DNA of 49,403 nucleotides from JAUQQI01 sp040289115 (GTDB lineage: Bacteria; Chloroflexota; Dehalococcoidia; JAUQQI01): assembly GCA_040289115.1 (NCBI GenBank), contig PSKS01000012.1:1-49403 (forward strand), given 5' to 3'. The notes below the pieces were generated by a model. It did no database searches and was not told where the DNA came from. It saw only the letters and a program-made list of their open reading frames with translations. Positions 33,865-42,030 of the stretch are shown here, piece by piece. The position numbers and the translations under genes are program-made. Numbering within the stretch: position 1 is the stretch's first letter; each line of letters starts with the position of its first letter.

Positions 33865-35436
33865 ATGCTCGGGTCAAAGGGTGTTGAAGCCCTCGACCGA
33901 GTTCGCCCGACCCTGGCGGGCCTGGCCGTTGATGCGCCCCGCCGCTTTGAATACCTTCACTACGCTGACATCCGGTTCGAGGCCGTTGAAGTTCGGGGGG
34001 CGGTGGCCGAGAACGGCCTGCCCAAGGCCGGCATCGAAGAGGTCACATACGCCCTGGGGATCCGGGTGCTGGCAGGCCGTCGGCTGAAAGCCCCCGGCTA
34101 CTACGGGGCTCAGCTGGGGGAGACCGACCTTTTGAAGGTGGCCCGGCTGGTTCGGGCCGGGCTTCGGGCCGCCTACGAGCGGGCTTTGGCCAACGCCGAG
34201 CAGAAAGCCCTGACCGCCGGCCGCTTCGGCCCCCTGGGCCGAAGCCTGTGGGATACCGAGCTGGCGCCTATCCCCGTAATGCGGGATACTGTGGGACCAG
34301 TTTTCAGCCAGGATCCCCGTTCGGTGGACCCGGCCCGGGCGGTGGCGGCGGTGGTGGGGGCCTCGAAGGCGGCCGCTGGTGCTTCGCCCCTTATCCGCTT
34401 CAATTTGGTGGCGGCCCAGACCGGGCTGGAACGGCAGGTTTTCGTCAGCAGCGAAGGCGCCGATATCGACCAGCTAATCGCCCTGACCGAGGGTTTCGTC
34501 TTCGTGGTGGCCCAGGGGGAAGAGTCGGCCCAGGAGTTCTACGAGACCATCGGCCACCAGCGGGGCTGGGAGGTGGTGGAGGCCGGGGCCGATGATAACT
34601 TCCTCAAGTTTCCGGGCCTGGCGGACTTTGCGGTGGGGCTGGCCCGGGAGGCAGCGGAGGTTTCCACGGCCCCGCCCTGCCCCACCACCGAGGGGGAGGT
34701 TGTGGTGGTTACCGACCCCGACTTTAACGCCCTGCTCTGCCACGAGGTTATCGGCCACCCCACGGAGCTGGACCGGGCCCTCAAGATGGAGACGGCCTAC
34801 GCCGGCCGCTCTTGGTTCTTCCGAAGTTTTGAGGACAATGAGCTGGGCCGGCAGGTGGCATCCCCGCTGGTGACCTGCTTTTCCGACCCGGGTCTTCCCG
34901 GCTTCGGCCACTACGCCTACGACGACGAGGGCACCCCGGCCCGCCGGGTGGTGCTCATCGAGCAGGGCATCCTCCGGGGCTTTATGAACAGCCGCCAGAC
35001 CGCGGCCATAGTTGGGGCCGAACCGAACGGCCATTACAAGGCCAGCGGCGCGGCCTACGTTCCCCTGATCCGGATGTCCAACACGGTGTTTGCTCCCGGG
35101 GCCCGGGACCCAGCGGCCATCATTGGCGAGGTGGACCGGGGCTACTACGTCGTGGGCAAGCGGATACCATCCATTGCCGAGTCCCGGGAAAACTTCCGAA
35201 TCTCGGCCCGCAGGGTTTACGAGATCCGGAACGGTCGCCTCGAGCGGCTTTACCGCAACGGGGGAATCACCGCCGACACCAAGGATTTCTTGCTGAGCAT
35301 CGACGCCGTGGGCAACGACTTTCGGCTCTTTCCCATCCCCAACTGCGGCAAGGGACAGCCGATGCAGACGAAACGGATGGGCAACGGCGGGCCGACCCTG
35401 CGGGGCCGGGCCCGCCTGACCGGGGAGGCCCGGTGA
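33865..35436 (+). CDS. TldD-family metalloprotease subunit
   Basis: The 523-aa protein belongs to the TldD/PmbA family, whose TldD member is the catalytic subunit of a heterodimeric peptidase acting on unfolded peptides. The zinc motif HEVIGH (HExxxH) is in LLCHEVIGHPTE, and a metal-ligating Cys is plausible in the final NCGKGQP. It overlaps the next family member by 1 nt (TGATG). No ribosomal peptide precursor gene is adjacent. The architecture with a catalytic first and non-catalytic second gene matches TldD/TldE. Confidence 0.9.
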   Translation: MLGSKGVEALDRVRPTLAGLAVDAPRRFEYLHYADIRFEAVEVRGAVAENGLPKAGIEEVTYALGIRVLAGRRLKAPGYYGAQLGETDLLKVARLVRAGLRAAYERALANAEQKALTAGRFGPLGRSLWDTELAPIPVMRDTVGPVFSQDPRSVDPARAVAAVVGASKAAAGASPLIRFNLVAAQTGLERQVFVSSEGADIDQLIALTEGFVFVVAQGEESAQEFYETIGHQRGWEVVEAGADDNFLKFPGLADFAVGLAREAAEVSTAPPCPTTEGEVVVVTDPDFNALLCHEVIGHPTELDRALKMETAYAGRSWFFRSFEDNELGRQVASPLVTCFSDPGLPGFGHYAYDDEGTPARRVVLIEQGILRGFMNSRQTAAIVGAEPNGHYKASGAAYVPLIRMSNTVFAPGARDPAAIIGEVDRGYYVVGKRIPSIAESRENFRISARRVYEIRNGRLERLYRNGGITADTKDFLLSIDAVGNDFRLFPIPNCGKGQPMQTKRMGNGGPTLRGRARLTGEAR

Positions 35437-36968
35437 TGGTTGGCCTAGGCGAGCTCCGGGGGGCGGCAGAGCGAGCCTTTGCCCACCTTCGGCAGAAGCC
35501 GGGGGTACGGGAGCTGGAAGTCTTCGTCTCGGCTAACACCAGCCTCTTCGTCCGGCTTAACTACACCTCCCACATCCCTTGCAACGGGGTGGAGGAGCCC
35601 AAATCGATTTATTCTTACGGCATCGGGGTCCGGGCGGCCTTCGATTCGGCCGAGGGGGTGCTTTTCGGGTTCGGGTCTGAGCCCGGCCGCGTCGACCTGG
35701 CGGGGGCGGAGGCCGCCCTAGAAAAGGCCCGACGGGGGGCCGTTCACGACCCCGAATTTACTTCCCTGCCGAAGCCTACGGGGGACCGGCGCAGGCTCCG
35801 GCGCTACCACGACCCGGCCCTGATGGGCCTTTCCGGGGGGGACCTGGTGGCGGCCGGTTGGCGAGTTATAAATTCTGCCCTGGAAGTCTTCGCGGCCGAC
35901 GAGACGGTGGGCCCCGCCGACGGGCTTATCGTTGGGGGCGACGTCACCGTCTTGCAGGAACGGATGGCCGTTGTTTCAACCTACCTGCCGGAGGTTCAAA
36001 CCGACCAGAGCGCCGTCATCCTGGCGTCGGTCACGGCTATGGTGGAGGCCCAGGATGCCAAGGGTACCGGCTGGTCAGCCCACACCCGGCTGGCCGAATT
36101 CGACGGCGGGGCCGGGGCGGAGGCGGCCCGCAACGCCTTAAAATCCCGGCTGGGTATTCGGGTTCCCACCGGTCGGTACCGGGCCATATTGGGCCCTCAG
36201 CCGATGGCCGACCTGGTAAACAATCTGCTGGGTCCGGCCCTGAGCTTAGAGGCTTTTTACGCCGCCGCCAGTCCCTTCACCGGCCGCCTCAACCAACGGG
36301 TGGCGCACCCAGAGCTTAACATCTATGACGACGGGGCGGCTCGGGGCCTGGTGGGCAGCAAGGGCATAACTTGTGAGGGCCTGCCCACCGGCCGGACCTG
36401 GCTCATCCGCCGGGGCCGCCTGGTGGGGCTTCTGGCGAACTGGTACGAGGCCCAGCGAATCCGTCGGGATCCCCACGGCCGGGAAAAGCTGGGTATCGAC
36501 CCGGAGCAGGTTCCAGCGGCCTTGGTTCCCCGGAATGGGTTTCGGTTCGGCCGGGGCGGGGGGCGCCACTTCGATGTGCCCCCCGGAATCCACCCAACCA
36601 ACGTGGTCATAACCGGACGCAGCCCAAAGTCCCACGACGAGCTGCTTCGGCTGGTAGGAGACGGCCTCTACATCGGCCGCATCTGGTACACCTACCCGAT
36701 AAACGGCCTTCGGGCCGGGGATTTTACCTGCACCGTGGTGGGGGACTCTTACGTAATCCGGGGTGGGCAGGTGGTGGGGGCCATCAAGCCTAACTCCATC
36801 CGGATCAACGACAGCCTCCACCGGGTCCTTAACAACATTTTGGGCATCGGGGCGGCGATCCGGCCGATTGCAGTCTGGGCCTCCGACGAGGTAACTTACG
36901 CCCCGGAAGTGGCGGTGGACGGCCTGCAGGTGGAGGAAATAGCCGGCTTACTGGAGCCCGGCCGGTAA
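35436..36968 (+). CDS. TldE/PmbA-like partner subunit
   Basis: The 510-aa protein shares the PmbA/TldE fold but lacks HExxxH; in the aligned region there is AHPELNIYDDG. It contains the typical IGRIWYTYPINGLRAGDFTCTVVGDSYVI stretch near the C-terminus. ATG 35436 overlaps the TldD stop; GGGGAGG is 8 nt upstream. GTG 35433 is a possible earlier start. It most likely forms a heterodimer with the product of the previous gene. Confidence 0.87.
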   Translation: MVGLGELRGAAERAFAHLRQKPGVRELEVFVSANTSLFVRLNYTSHIPCNGVEEPKSIYSYGIGVRAAFDSAEGVLFGFGSEPGRVDLAGAEAALEKARRGAVHDPEFTSLPKPTGDRRRLRRYHDPALMGLSGGDLVAAGWRVINSALEVFAADETVGPADGLIVGGDVTVLQERMAVVSTYLPEVQTDQSAVILASVTAMVEAQDAKGTGWSAHTRLAEFDGGAGAEAARNALKSRLGIRVPTGRYRAILGPQPMADLVNNLLGPALSLEAFYAAASPFTGRLNQRVAHPELNIYDDGAARGLVGSKGITCEGLPTGRTWLIRRGRLVGLLANWYEAQRIRRDPHGREKLGIDPEQVPAALVPRNGFRFGRGGGRHFDVPPGIHPTNVVITGRSPKSHDELLRLVGDGLYIGRIWYTYPINGLRAGDFTCTVVGDSYVIRGGQVVGAIKPNSIRINDSLHRVLNNILGIGAAIRPIAVWASDEVTYAPEVAVDGLQVEEIAGLLEPGR

Positions 36969-36974
36969 GGGTAG

Positions 36975-36996
36975 ACGGCCCGGCCTGTCGGGCCGT
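36975..36996. terminator. GC hairpin after the tld pair
   Basis: ACGGCCCG and CGGGCCGT form an 8-bp stem with a 6-nt loop, 7 nt after the TldE-like stop. There is no U-run. It abuts the -35 box of the next promoter. Confidence 0.4.
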
Positions 36997-37024
36997 TGCC
37001 TGCAATTTCCCGGGCCTGTATAAT
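36996..37024 (+). promoter_or_regulatory. promoter of the 37-kb membrane protein gene
   Basis: TTGCCT (36996-37001), a 17-nt spacer, then a perfect TATAAT (37019-37024). Confidence 0.65.
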
Positions 37025-37096
37025 TCTAGTCGCCGGTTAACCTCGGAGCGGCCTGTCAGGGCTCAACCATCCACTCAAGAGGAGGTACAGTGGGAA

Positions 37097-38257
37097 ATGA
37101 CGGTAACCGGGCGTCCCTCTCAGCAGTTCGTTCAGCCGTGGCTTGTCAGCAGAAATTGGGACCTGACTTTTTTGATCTTTAGCGCCGTTCTGTTTTTCGC
37201 CCCCTACCTCGTTTACGTGGTCCTTGGGGGTGACCCCTTCGCCCGGGCCGACCAGCCCGGAACCCCAGCCTACCAGGCCAGGGTGGTCGTCAACCTGCTG
37301 GTGGCCGTTCTGGTGGGCGGCCCCCACATGTACGCGACCTTCACCCGCACCGTGTTCGACCCGGACTTTCGCCAGAAGCGGTCGACCTTTTTGCTTTCGT
37401 CCTTGCTCATTCCCCTGATGGTGGTCATCCTGGCCACCAGCAGTTATGAGAGTTACGTCTGGCTCCTTACCCTTTTCTTTGGGCTTGCCAGCCTCCACGC
37501 CCTCCAACAGATCGTCTGGCTAACGGACGCCTATACCCTGAAGGCCCGGGGCACGGTGAACCTGCGGGACCGGCTGGTAGACTACGGCCTTATCTTAAGT
37601 AGCCTGTACCCACTGGCCCTGGCCAAAATGGTCAACGGCCAGTTCTGGATCGGCCCCGTTAACCTTAAGATCAACGACATCCTCTACGGGCAATACTGGC
37701 TTGCCTACATGGCAGGTGCGCTATTTGCGGTCTTCTTCGCGGCCTTCATCGGCCGCACGGTCAGGGAGTACCGGGAAGGGACTCTCAACGTCCCCAAGAC
37801 CCTCCTTATCCTGATAACGGCCACGATAATGTTTTTTGCGCCGGCCCTGCCCAACCTGGACACGGCCTTCCAGGGGATCAACGTTTGGCATTCCTTCCAG
37901 TACCTGGCCTTGACCTGGCTGGCAAACCGCCTCCGGGAGGAGGCCACGGGCCGGCCGGCCAGCCCGTTTGGTCCCGTCTCGGCCCGGTCGGTGGGCTGGG
38001 TCCGGTTTTACGTCTTCTGCCTGGCGATGCTGCCGGTCTCGGGGCTCCTGATCCTGGCCGCTGGGGTGCTCTGGCCGGGGCTGCACTGTCCGGGTGGGCA
38101 ATGTCTGCCCGGTGCCGACGAAGCCTATACATACATCGGCATCCTGTCGGTATTACTGGTCCATTACTTCCACGACGGGGTCCTCTTCACCGAGCCGCAG
38201 GCCATCATTGCCGAACGGACCCTGGGCAGCCGGCCGCCAGCGCCGGAAGCGGCCTGA
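37097..38257 (+). CDS. polytopic membrane protein with conserved-looking histidines, function unknown
   Basis: The 386-aa protein has about nine to ten predicted membrane helices and no family I can name. Histidines near helix ends are H77 (GGPHMYATF), H134 (LHALQQ), H265 (NVWHSFQYLALTW) and the pair H356/H359 (VHYFHDG). Two close cysteines occur in LHCPGGQCLPG. This scatter resembles membrane-bound metal oxygenases such as Brp/Blh in layout, but not demonstrably in sequence. AGAGGAGG at 37079-37086 precedes the ATG. It is transcribed alone from its own promoter. Confidence 0.8.
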   Translation: MTVTGRPSQQFVQPWLVSRNWDLTFLIFSAVLFFAPYLVYVVLGGDPFARADQPGTPAYQARVVVNLLVAVLVGGPHMYATFTRTVFDPDFRQKRSTFLLSSLLIPLMVVILATSSYESYVWLLTLFFGLASLHALQQIVWLTDAYTLKARGTVNLRDRLVDYGLILSSLYPLALAKMVNGQFWIGPVNLKINDILYGQYWLAYMAGALFAVFFAAFIGRTVREYREGTLNVPKTLLILITATIMFFAPALPNLDTAFQGINVWHSFQYLALTWLANRLREEATGRPASPFGPVSARSVGWVRFYVFCLAMLPVSGLLILAAGVLWPGLHCPGGQCLPGADEAYTYIGILSVLLVHYFHDGVLFTEPQAIIAERTLGSRPPAPEAA

Positions 38258-38272
38258 GGCACCGCCCGGCCT

Positions 38273-38301
38273 TTGACGCGGACCCCGCCGGCCCTTACAA
38301 T
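38273..38301 (+). promoter_or_regulatory. promoter of the dnaJ-like gene
   Basis: TTGACG (38273-38278), a 17-nt spacer, then TACAAT (38296-38301), about 18 nt before the GTG start. No CIRCE-type repeat was seen. Confidence 0.6.
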
Positions 38302-38318
38302 GGGTTAAGCTAGGTCCG

Positions 38319-39248
38319 GTGAAGGACTACTACGCAACCCTCGGAGTGGACCCCCGGGCTTCGGAGGCGGAGATCCGGCAGGCCTTCCGTCGGCTTGCCC
38401 GCAGGTTCCACCCGGACCTCAACCCGGACAGCCCCGAAGCTGAGGCCAAGTTCCGGGAGGTCAACGAGGCTTACCAGGTCCTGGCTGACCCCCAGCGGCG
38501 CCGCGAATACGACCAGGCCCGGCATCGGCTGGTGCCCACCGACGTGGTAGACGGCTGGGTACGGACCCGGCGCCGGGTTTTCAGCGCCTTCTTCGGGGGG
38601 GTGGTCAGGGGCCGCACCGGGTTTCGCACGGCCGGCCGGGCCCGGGGCGAGGACCTGGAGGCGGAGGTCGAACTCACCCTGGAAGAGGTCTTCCGGGGCA
38701 CCGTCCGGCAGGTAGAGGTTGAGGCCGAGCAGACCTGCCCCTCCTGCCGCGGGTCTGGGGCATATCTTAATCGGCCGTGCCATACCTGCGGGGGCGGCGG
38801 AACCGTCCGCCGGAAGCGCCGAGTTGAAGTGGGCATACCGCGCGGGGTGGCTGAAGGCACCAGGGTGCGGGTCCCGGAGGCCGGGGGCGCCGGCCGGGGC
38901 GGTGGGGCGGCCGGCGACCTTTATCTCAAAATCACCGTCAAACCCCACCCCACCTTCGAGCGCCACGGGCCGGACCTCTTCGTAGAAATCCCGGTTCCCC
39001 TCACCACAGCCGTCCTTGGGGGCGAGGTCGCCGTGCCCACCCTCGACGGTCCAGCGAAACTTAGTATCCCGGCCGAGACCCAAAACGGGCGGGTATTCTG
39101 CCTGCCCGGCCTTGGCCTGCCCGACCCCTGTAACCCCGAGCGTCGGGGTGACCTGTACGTGCGTGTACGGGTGGTCTTACCCCAAAACCTGAGCGCCGAA
39201 CAGCGGGAGCTGTTCGAGCGCCTGCGCCACCTGGAGGCGCCGGGCTAG
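38319..39248 (+). CDS. DnaJ-like co-chaperone with half zinc-binding domain
   Basis: The 309-aa protein starts with a J-domain (DYYATLGVDPRASEAEIRQAF) holding the HPD motif in RRFHPDLNPD. A short linker and the C-terminal peptide-binding domains follow. The zinc-binding insert contains only two of the usual four CxxCxGxG repeats (CPSCRGSG and CHTCGGGG), so it is intermediate between type A DnaJ and CbpA. It stimulates DnaK-type chaperones. It is not next to dnaK or grpE. The GTG start at 38319 begins the J-domain directly. The end meets the convergent next gene. Confidence 0.9.
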   Translation: MKDYYATLGVDPRASEAEIRQAFRRLARRFHPDLNPDSPEAEAKFREVNEAYQVLADPQRRREYDQARHRLVPTDVVDGWVRTRRRVFSAFFGGVVRGRTGFRTAGRARGEDLEAEVELTLEEVFRGTVRQVEVEAEQTCPSCRGSGAYLNRPCHTCGGGGTVRRKRRVEVGIPRGVAEGTRVRVPEAGGAGRGGGAAGDLYLKITVKPHPTFERHGPDLFVEIPVPLTTAVLGGEVAVPTLDGPAKLSIPAETQNGRVFCLPGLGLPDPCNPERRGDLYVRVRVVLPQNLSAEQRELFERLRHLEAPG

Positions 39249-40081
39249 GGTTGCCCTTCGGGCCGGGGGTCTCCATGGGCCCGGCGGCGCACGGCCACAA
39301 GCTCGGCCCCAAAGATCACCACCACAGCCGCCAGGTACGACCAGAGCAGGAAGGCTAGGACCGCCCCTACCGACCCGTAAACCAGGTTGAAGCTGGCGAA
39401 TCGGTCCAGGTAAAGGAGAAAGAGATGCTTGCCGACCTCGACCCCCAAAGCGGCAAAGGCAGCCCCGGGCCAGATGTCGGCCCAGCGGAGCGGAAGCGCC
39501 GAAAGGAAGCGGTAAGCTAGGGCGAATACCCCGAAAGAGATGGCGACGGAGATGCCCACGCCCAAAAAATAGGCGCCTGAACTGCCGGTCGGCAAGGCGA
39601 TTAGGCCACCGAGGAACCGGATGGCACCCAGTAACAGGGTCGAGCCCCAGAGGAAGAATCCCGCCCCCAGCACGGCCCCGACCTCCACCAGCTTCTGACG
39701 CAAGAAAGGTCTGGGGGTTTCCACCTCAAGGGCCCGGTTTATCGCCCAGGATACCGCCCCCACGACGCCGGTAGCCGACCAAAGAAGAAGCACCACCGAG
39801 ACGAGGCCGACAGTTTCCCGGGCCCGGGTTGCCTCATCCAGCGCCGAGCGAACAAAGGTTTCGGAACCCGGGATGTAGGCGGTTACCTGGCCGACGACGG
39901 CTGCCCTGACCTGCTGGGCTTCAAAGACTAGGCCCAGGATGGCGATAATTCCGAGCAAAAAAGGGAACAGCGACAAGAGGGCGTAGTAGGCAATGGCTGC
40001 CCCCAGGTACGCGCCCGAGTGGGTCTGGAATCGCCTGAAGGCCTCGGCTAACAGGCCGACGAGCTGGCTGATTTTCCGGAT
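39245..40081 (-). CDS. YihY/BrkB-family membrane protein without a canonical start codon
   Basis: Six-helix inner-membrane protein of the YihY/UPF0761 (BrkB, formerly RNase BN) family. The conserved N-terminal pattern AAIAYYALLSLFPFLLG and the late VYGSVGAVLAFLLWSYL are clear. The first ATG/GTG/TTG in frame is TTG 39976, which lies inside the conserved block and would delete about 35 family residues. The frame continues upstream to the TGA of the preceding gene, with no ATG/GTG/TTG between. ATC at 40081-40079 has GGGGGTG 7 nt upstream and is the best initiation candidate; CTG at 40054 is another. Identity is sure, the start is not. Confidence 0.82.
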   Translation of the reverse strand: MRKISQLVGLLAEAFRRFQTHSGAYLGAAIAYYALLSLFPFLLGIIAILGLVFEAQQVRAAVVGQVTAYIPGSETFVRSALDEATRARETVGLVSVVLLLWSATGVVGAVSWAINRALEVETPRPFLRQKLVEVGAVLGAGFFLWGSTLLLGAIRFLGGLIALPTGSSGAYFLGVGISVAISFGVFALAYRFLSALPLRWADIWPGAAFAALGVEVGKHLFLLYLDRFASFNLVYGSVGAVLAFLLWSYLAAVVVIFGAELVAVRRRAHGDPRPEGQP

Positions 40082-40099
40082 GGGACCGCACCCCCGCCG

Positions 40100-41068
40100 T
40101 CAACAGCAGTATATATTCACCAACCGGAAGACGGCAAACCAGAACATGGCCTGGACCACAGGCGCGGCCCAGAGGACTATGAGGGCGGCAAAGCGGTCAA
40201 GGCGGTGGAGGGCAGCCCCGAGGACGGTGTTCAACAACAGTAGGGAAAGGCCAAAGGCCGGAAGCCGGAAAATGTCGACCCGGTAGCCGATGAAGTCGGG
40301 TTGACCAAAGGCATTGAAGTGCAAGGGGATAAGCTCCGGGAGGCGGGGGTAAACTAGGCTGAGGTACATGAAGAGGCCGAGGCTCAGGCCGGCCCCAACG
40401 GCAATGGGAACGAGGGCCAGCATGTCGTCGAAAATGGCCACCCTATGAGGGCCCTCCCAGACGGCACCCTCGGCGGTGGGTACCAGGGGGCCGGCAAGCT
40501 GTAGGGCAGCCAGCTGCTCTTCGAAGAGGGTCCGGTCGGGGACACCGAGCACGTAGGTTAAGCTTCCGGTGCTTAGGCGCACCAGCTGGTTGGGATGATG
40601 GGCGGCCGCCAGGTAAATGGGCCCGTCGGGCTCGCGGTCCCGCCCGAACCAGAAGCCGGGCCAGGCAATTCCCCGGACCTGCCGGAACTCGGGGAAGGCG
40701 GGGGATTGGCCGGTCAGGACCCGCAGTCGATGGGTGGGCAGCTGAATGCGGCCGCCCAGCCACGTTAACTCAAGACGGTTGCGGTCAAGCCGGTACCGGA
40801 GGCTGGCACAGACGAGGGCCCAGTAGGCCAGGTAGGCCGACACCAGGGCCAAAACCAAGCCGGCTGCCCCGTAGAGGGGTGACCAGACCCCGACAGGTTC
40901 GTTCAGGGCAGCGATGAGGGAAACCGCCGCGGCGGCGAGGCCCAGGGCAGTTAACGTAAGACCGGTGGCAACCCCGAGCCTGGTCGGGGGCCTGATAACG
41001 GTCTCAGACAGAAGCGAGGCTCGGTGCGACGGGCGTGCACCAGCTAAGATACTTCGGATGCTGACCAC
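40100..41068 (-). CDS. DUF1648/bacterial-PH-like membrane protein
   Basis: The 322-aa protein has two N-terminal membrane helices, a PH-like beta domain (YRLDRNRLELTWLGGRIQLP...YVLGVPDR), and a C-terminal DUF1648-type segment (LPELIPLHFNAFGQPDFIG) with further helices. Function unknown; related proteins include SdpI-like immunity factors and YdbT types. GTG 41068 lies 65 nt inside the end of ilvE and has no ribosome-binding site. A CTG overlapping the ilvE stop is an alternative, so the true start is uncertain. Confidence 0.72.
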   Translation of the reverse strand: MVSIRSILAGARPSHRASLLSETVIRPPTRLGVATGLTLTALGLAAAAVSLIAALNEPVGVWSPLYGAAGLVLALVSAYLAYWALVCASLRYRLDRNRLELTWLGGRIQLPTHRLRVLTGQSPAFPEFRQVRGIAWPGFWFGRDREPDGPIYLAAAHHPNQLVRLSTGSLTYVLGVPDRTLFEEQLAALQLAGPLVPTAEGAVWEGPHRVAIFDDMLALVPIAVGAGLSLGLFMYLSLVYPRLPELIPLHFNAFGQPDFIGYRVDIFRLPAFGLSLLLLNTVLGAALHRLDRFAALIVLWAAPVVQAMFWFAVFRLVNIYCC

Positions 41069-41936
41069 GAATCACCGCAAAATAGAGCTCCATCAGCTTG
41101 CGGGTGACTGGACCAACCTGGCCATCGCCCACAGGCCGGCGGTCGATCTCGACGACGGGGGTGACGTGGGCGGCCGTCCCGGTCATGAAAACCTCGTCGG
41201 CCACGTAGAGCTCGCTCCGGTCCACCGACCGCTCAACGGTCTCGATGCCCAGCTCCTCGGCGGCCAGGCGAATGACAGTATCCCGGGTAATGCCCACGAG
41301 GATGTTGTCGCTAACGGGCGGGGTAACGAGCTTGCCCTTAATGACCAGGAAGATATTCTCCCCCGAGCCCTCGGAGACGTGGCCTTCGGAGGTCAATAGG
41401 ATGGCCTCATCGAAGCCGCTTTCGTTCGCCTCCGTCTTGGCCAGGGCTGAGTTGACATAAAGTCCGGTCACTTTGGCCCGGGCCGGGATCATGGTATCGT
41501 CGATGCGGCGCCAGGAGGAGGTGCAGGCCCGGATACCCCCTTCGGCATCAAGGTAGGGTCCGAGGGGGGTCACGAAGACGGCCAGGTCATCCTCCAGCCC
41601 GTGGAGTTTAACCCCGATGGCCTCGCTGGCCTTGTAAGCGATGGGCCGGATGTAGACGTCCTCCCGAAAGCCGTTGCGGGCGACCAGGTCCTTAGTAATC
41701 TCGCAAAGGTCCTCGACCGAGTAGGGAATGTTGAGCCGAAGGATCTTGCAGCTGGCCTTAAACCGTTCGTAGTGTTCGGGCATGCGGAAGATGAAGATTT
41801 TGTTCTCCGCGGGGTTCCAGTTACCTCGGATGCCTTCGAAGACGCCGGTGCCATAATTAAAGGCGTGGGTCATGATGCTGATTTTGGCCTGTTCGATGGG
41901 AACCACCTGCTTTTTAAAAAAGGCGAACCGGGTCAC
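41004..41936 (-). CDS. ilvE: branched-chain amino acid aminotransferase
   Basis: Fold-type IV PLP enzyme of 310 aa interconverting Leu/Ile/Val and their 2-oxoacids. Markers: HAFNYGTGVFEGIRG, the cofactor Lys in ARAKVTGLYVNSALAK, and EGHVSEGSGENIFLV. GTG 41936 is preceded by GGAAGGAG at 8 nt. Its products are substrates of the branched-chain 2-oxoacid dehydrogenase encoded at 24-27 kb. The C-terminus PKYLSWCTPV is the family end; the last residues overlap the next gene. Confidence 0.95.
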   Translation of the reverse strand: MTRFAFFKKQVVPIEQAKISIMTHAFNYGTGVFEGIRGNWNPAENKIFIFRMPEHYERFKASCKILRLNIPYSVEDLCEITKDLVARNGFREDVYIRPIAYKASEAIGVKLHGLEDDLAVFVTPLGPYLDAEGGIRACTSSWRRIDDTMIPARAKVTGLYVNSALAKTEANESGFDEAILLTSEGHVSEGSGENIFLVIKGKLVTPPVSDNILVGITRDTVIRLAAEELGIETVERSVDRSELYVADEVFMTGTAAHVTPVVEIDRRPVGDGQVGPVTRKLMELYFAVIRGQHPKYLSWCTPVAPSLASV

Positions 41937-41977
41937 GGTGACTGACTCCTTCCTGAGACTTCACGTCGCACCGGCAG

Positions 41978-41986
41978 ATTATAACA
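41978..41986 (-). promoter_or_regulatory. extended -10 promoter of ilvE
   Basis: On the minus strand TGTTATAAT, a full extended -10 (TGnTATAAT), sits about 42 nt before the GTG. No good -35 is present, as is usual for this class. Confidence 0.6.
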
Positions 41987-42030
41987 CCTGTGGCCGAAAA
42001 AGACCCGAACCTTTTGGCCCCGGCTCCCCC

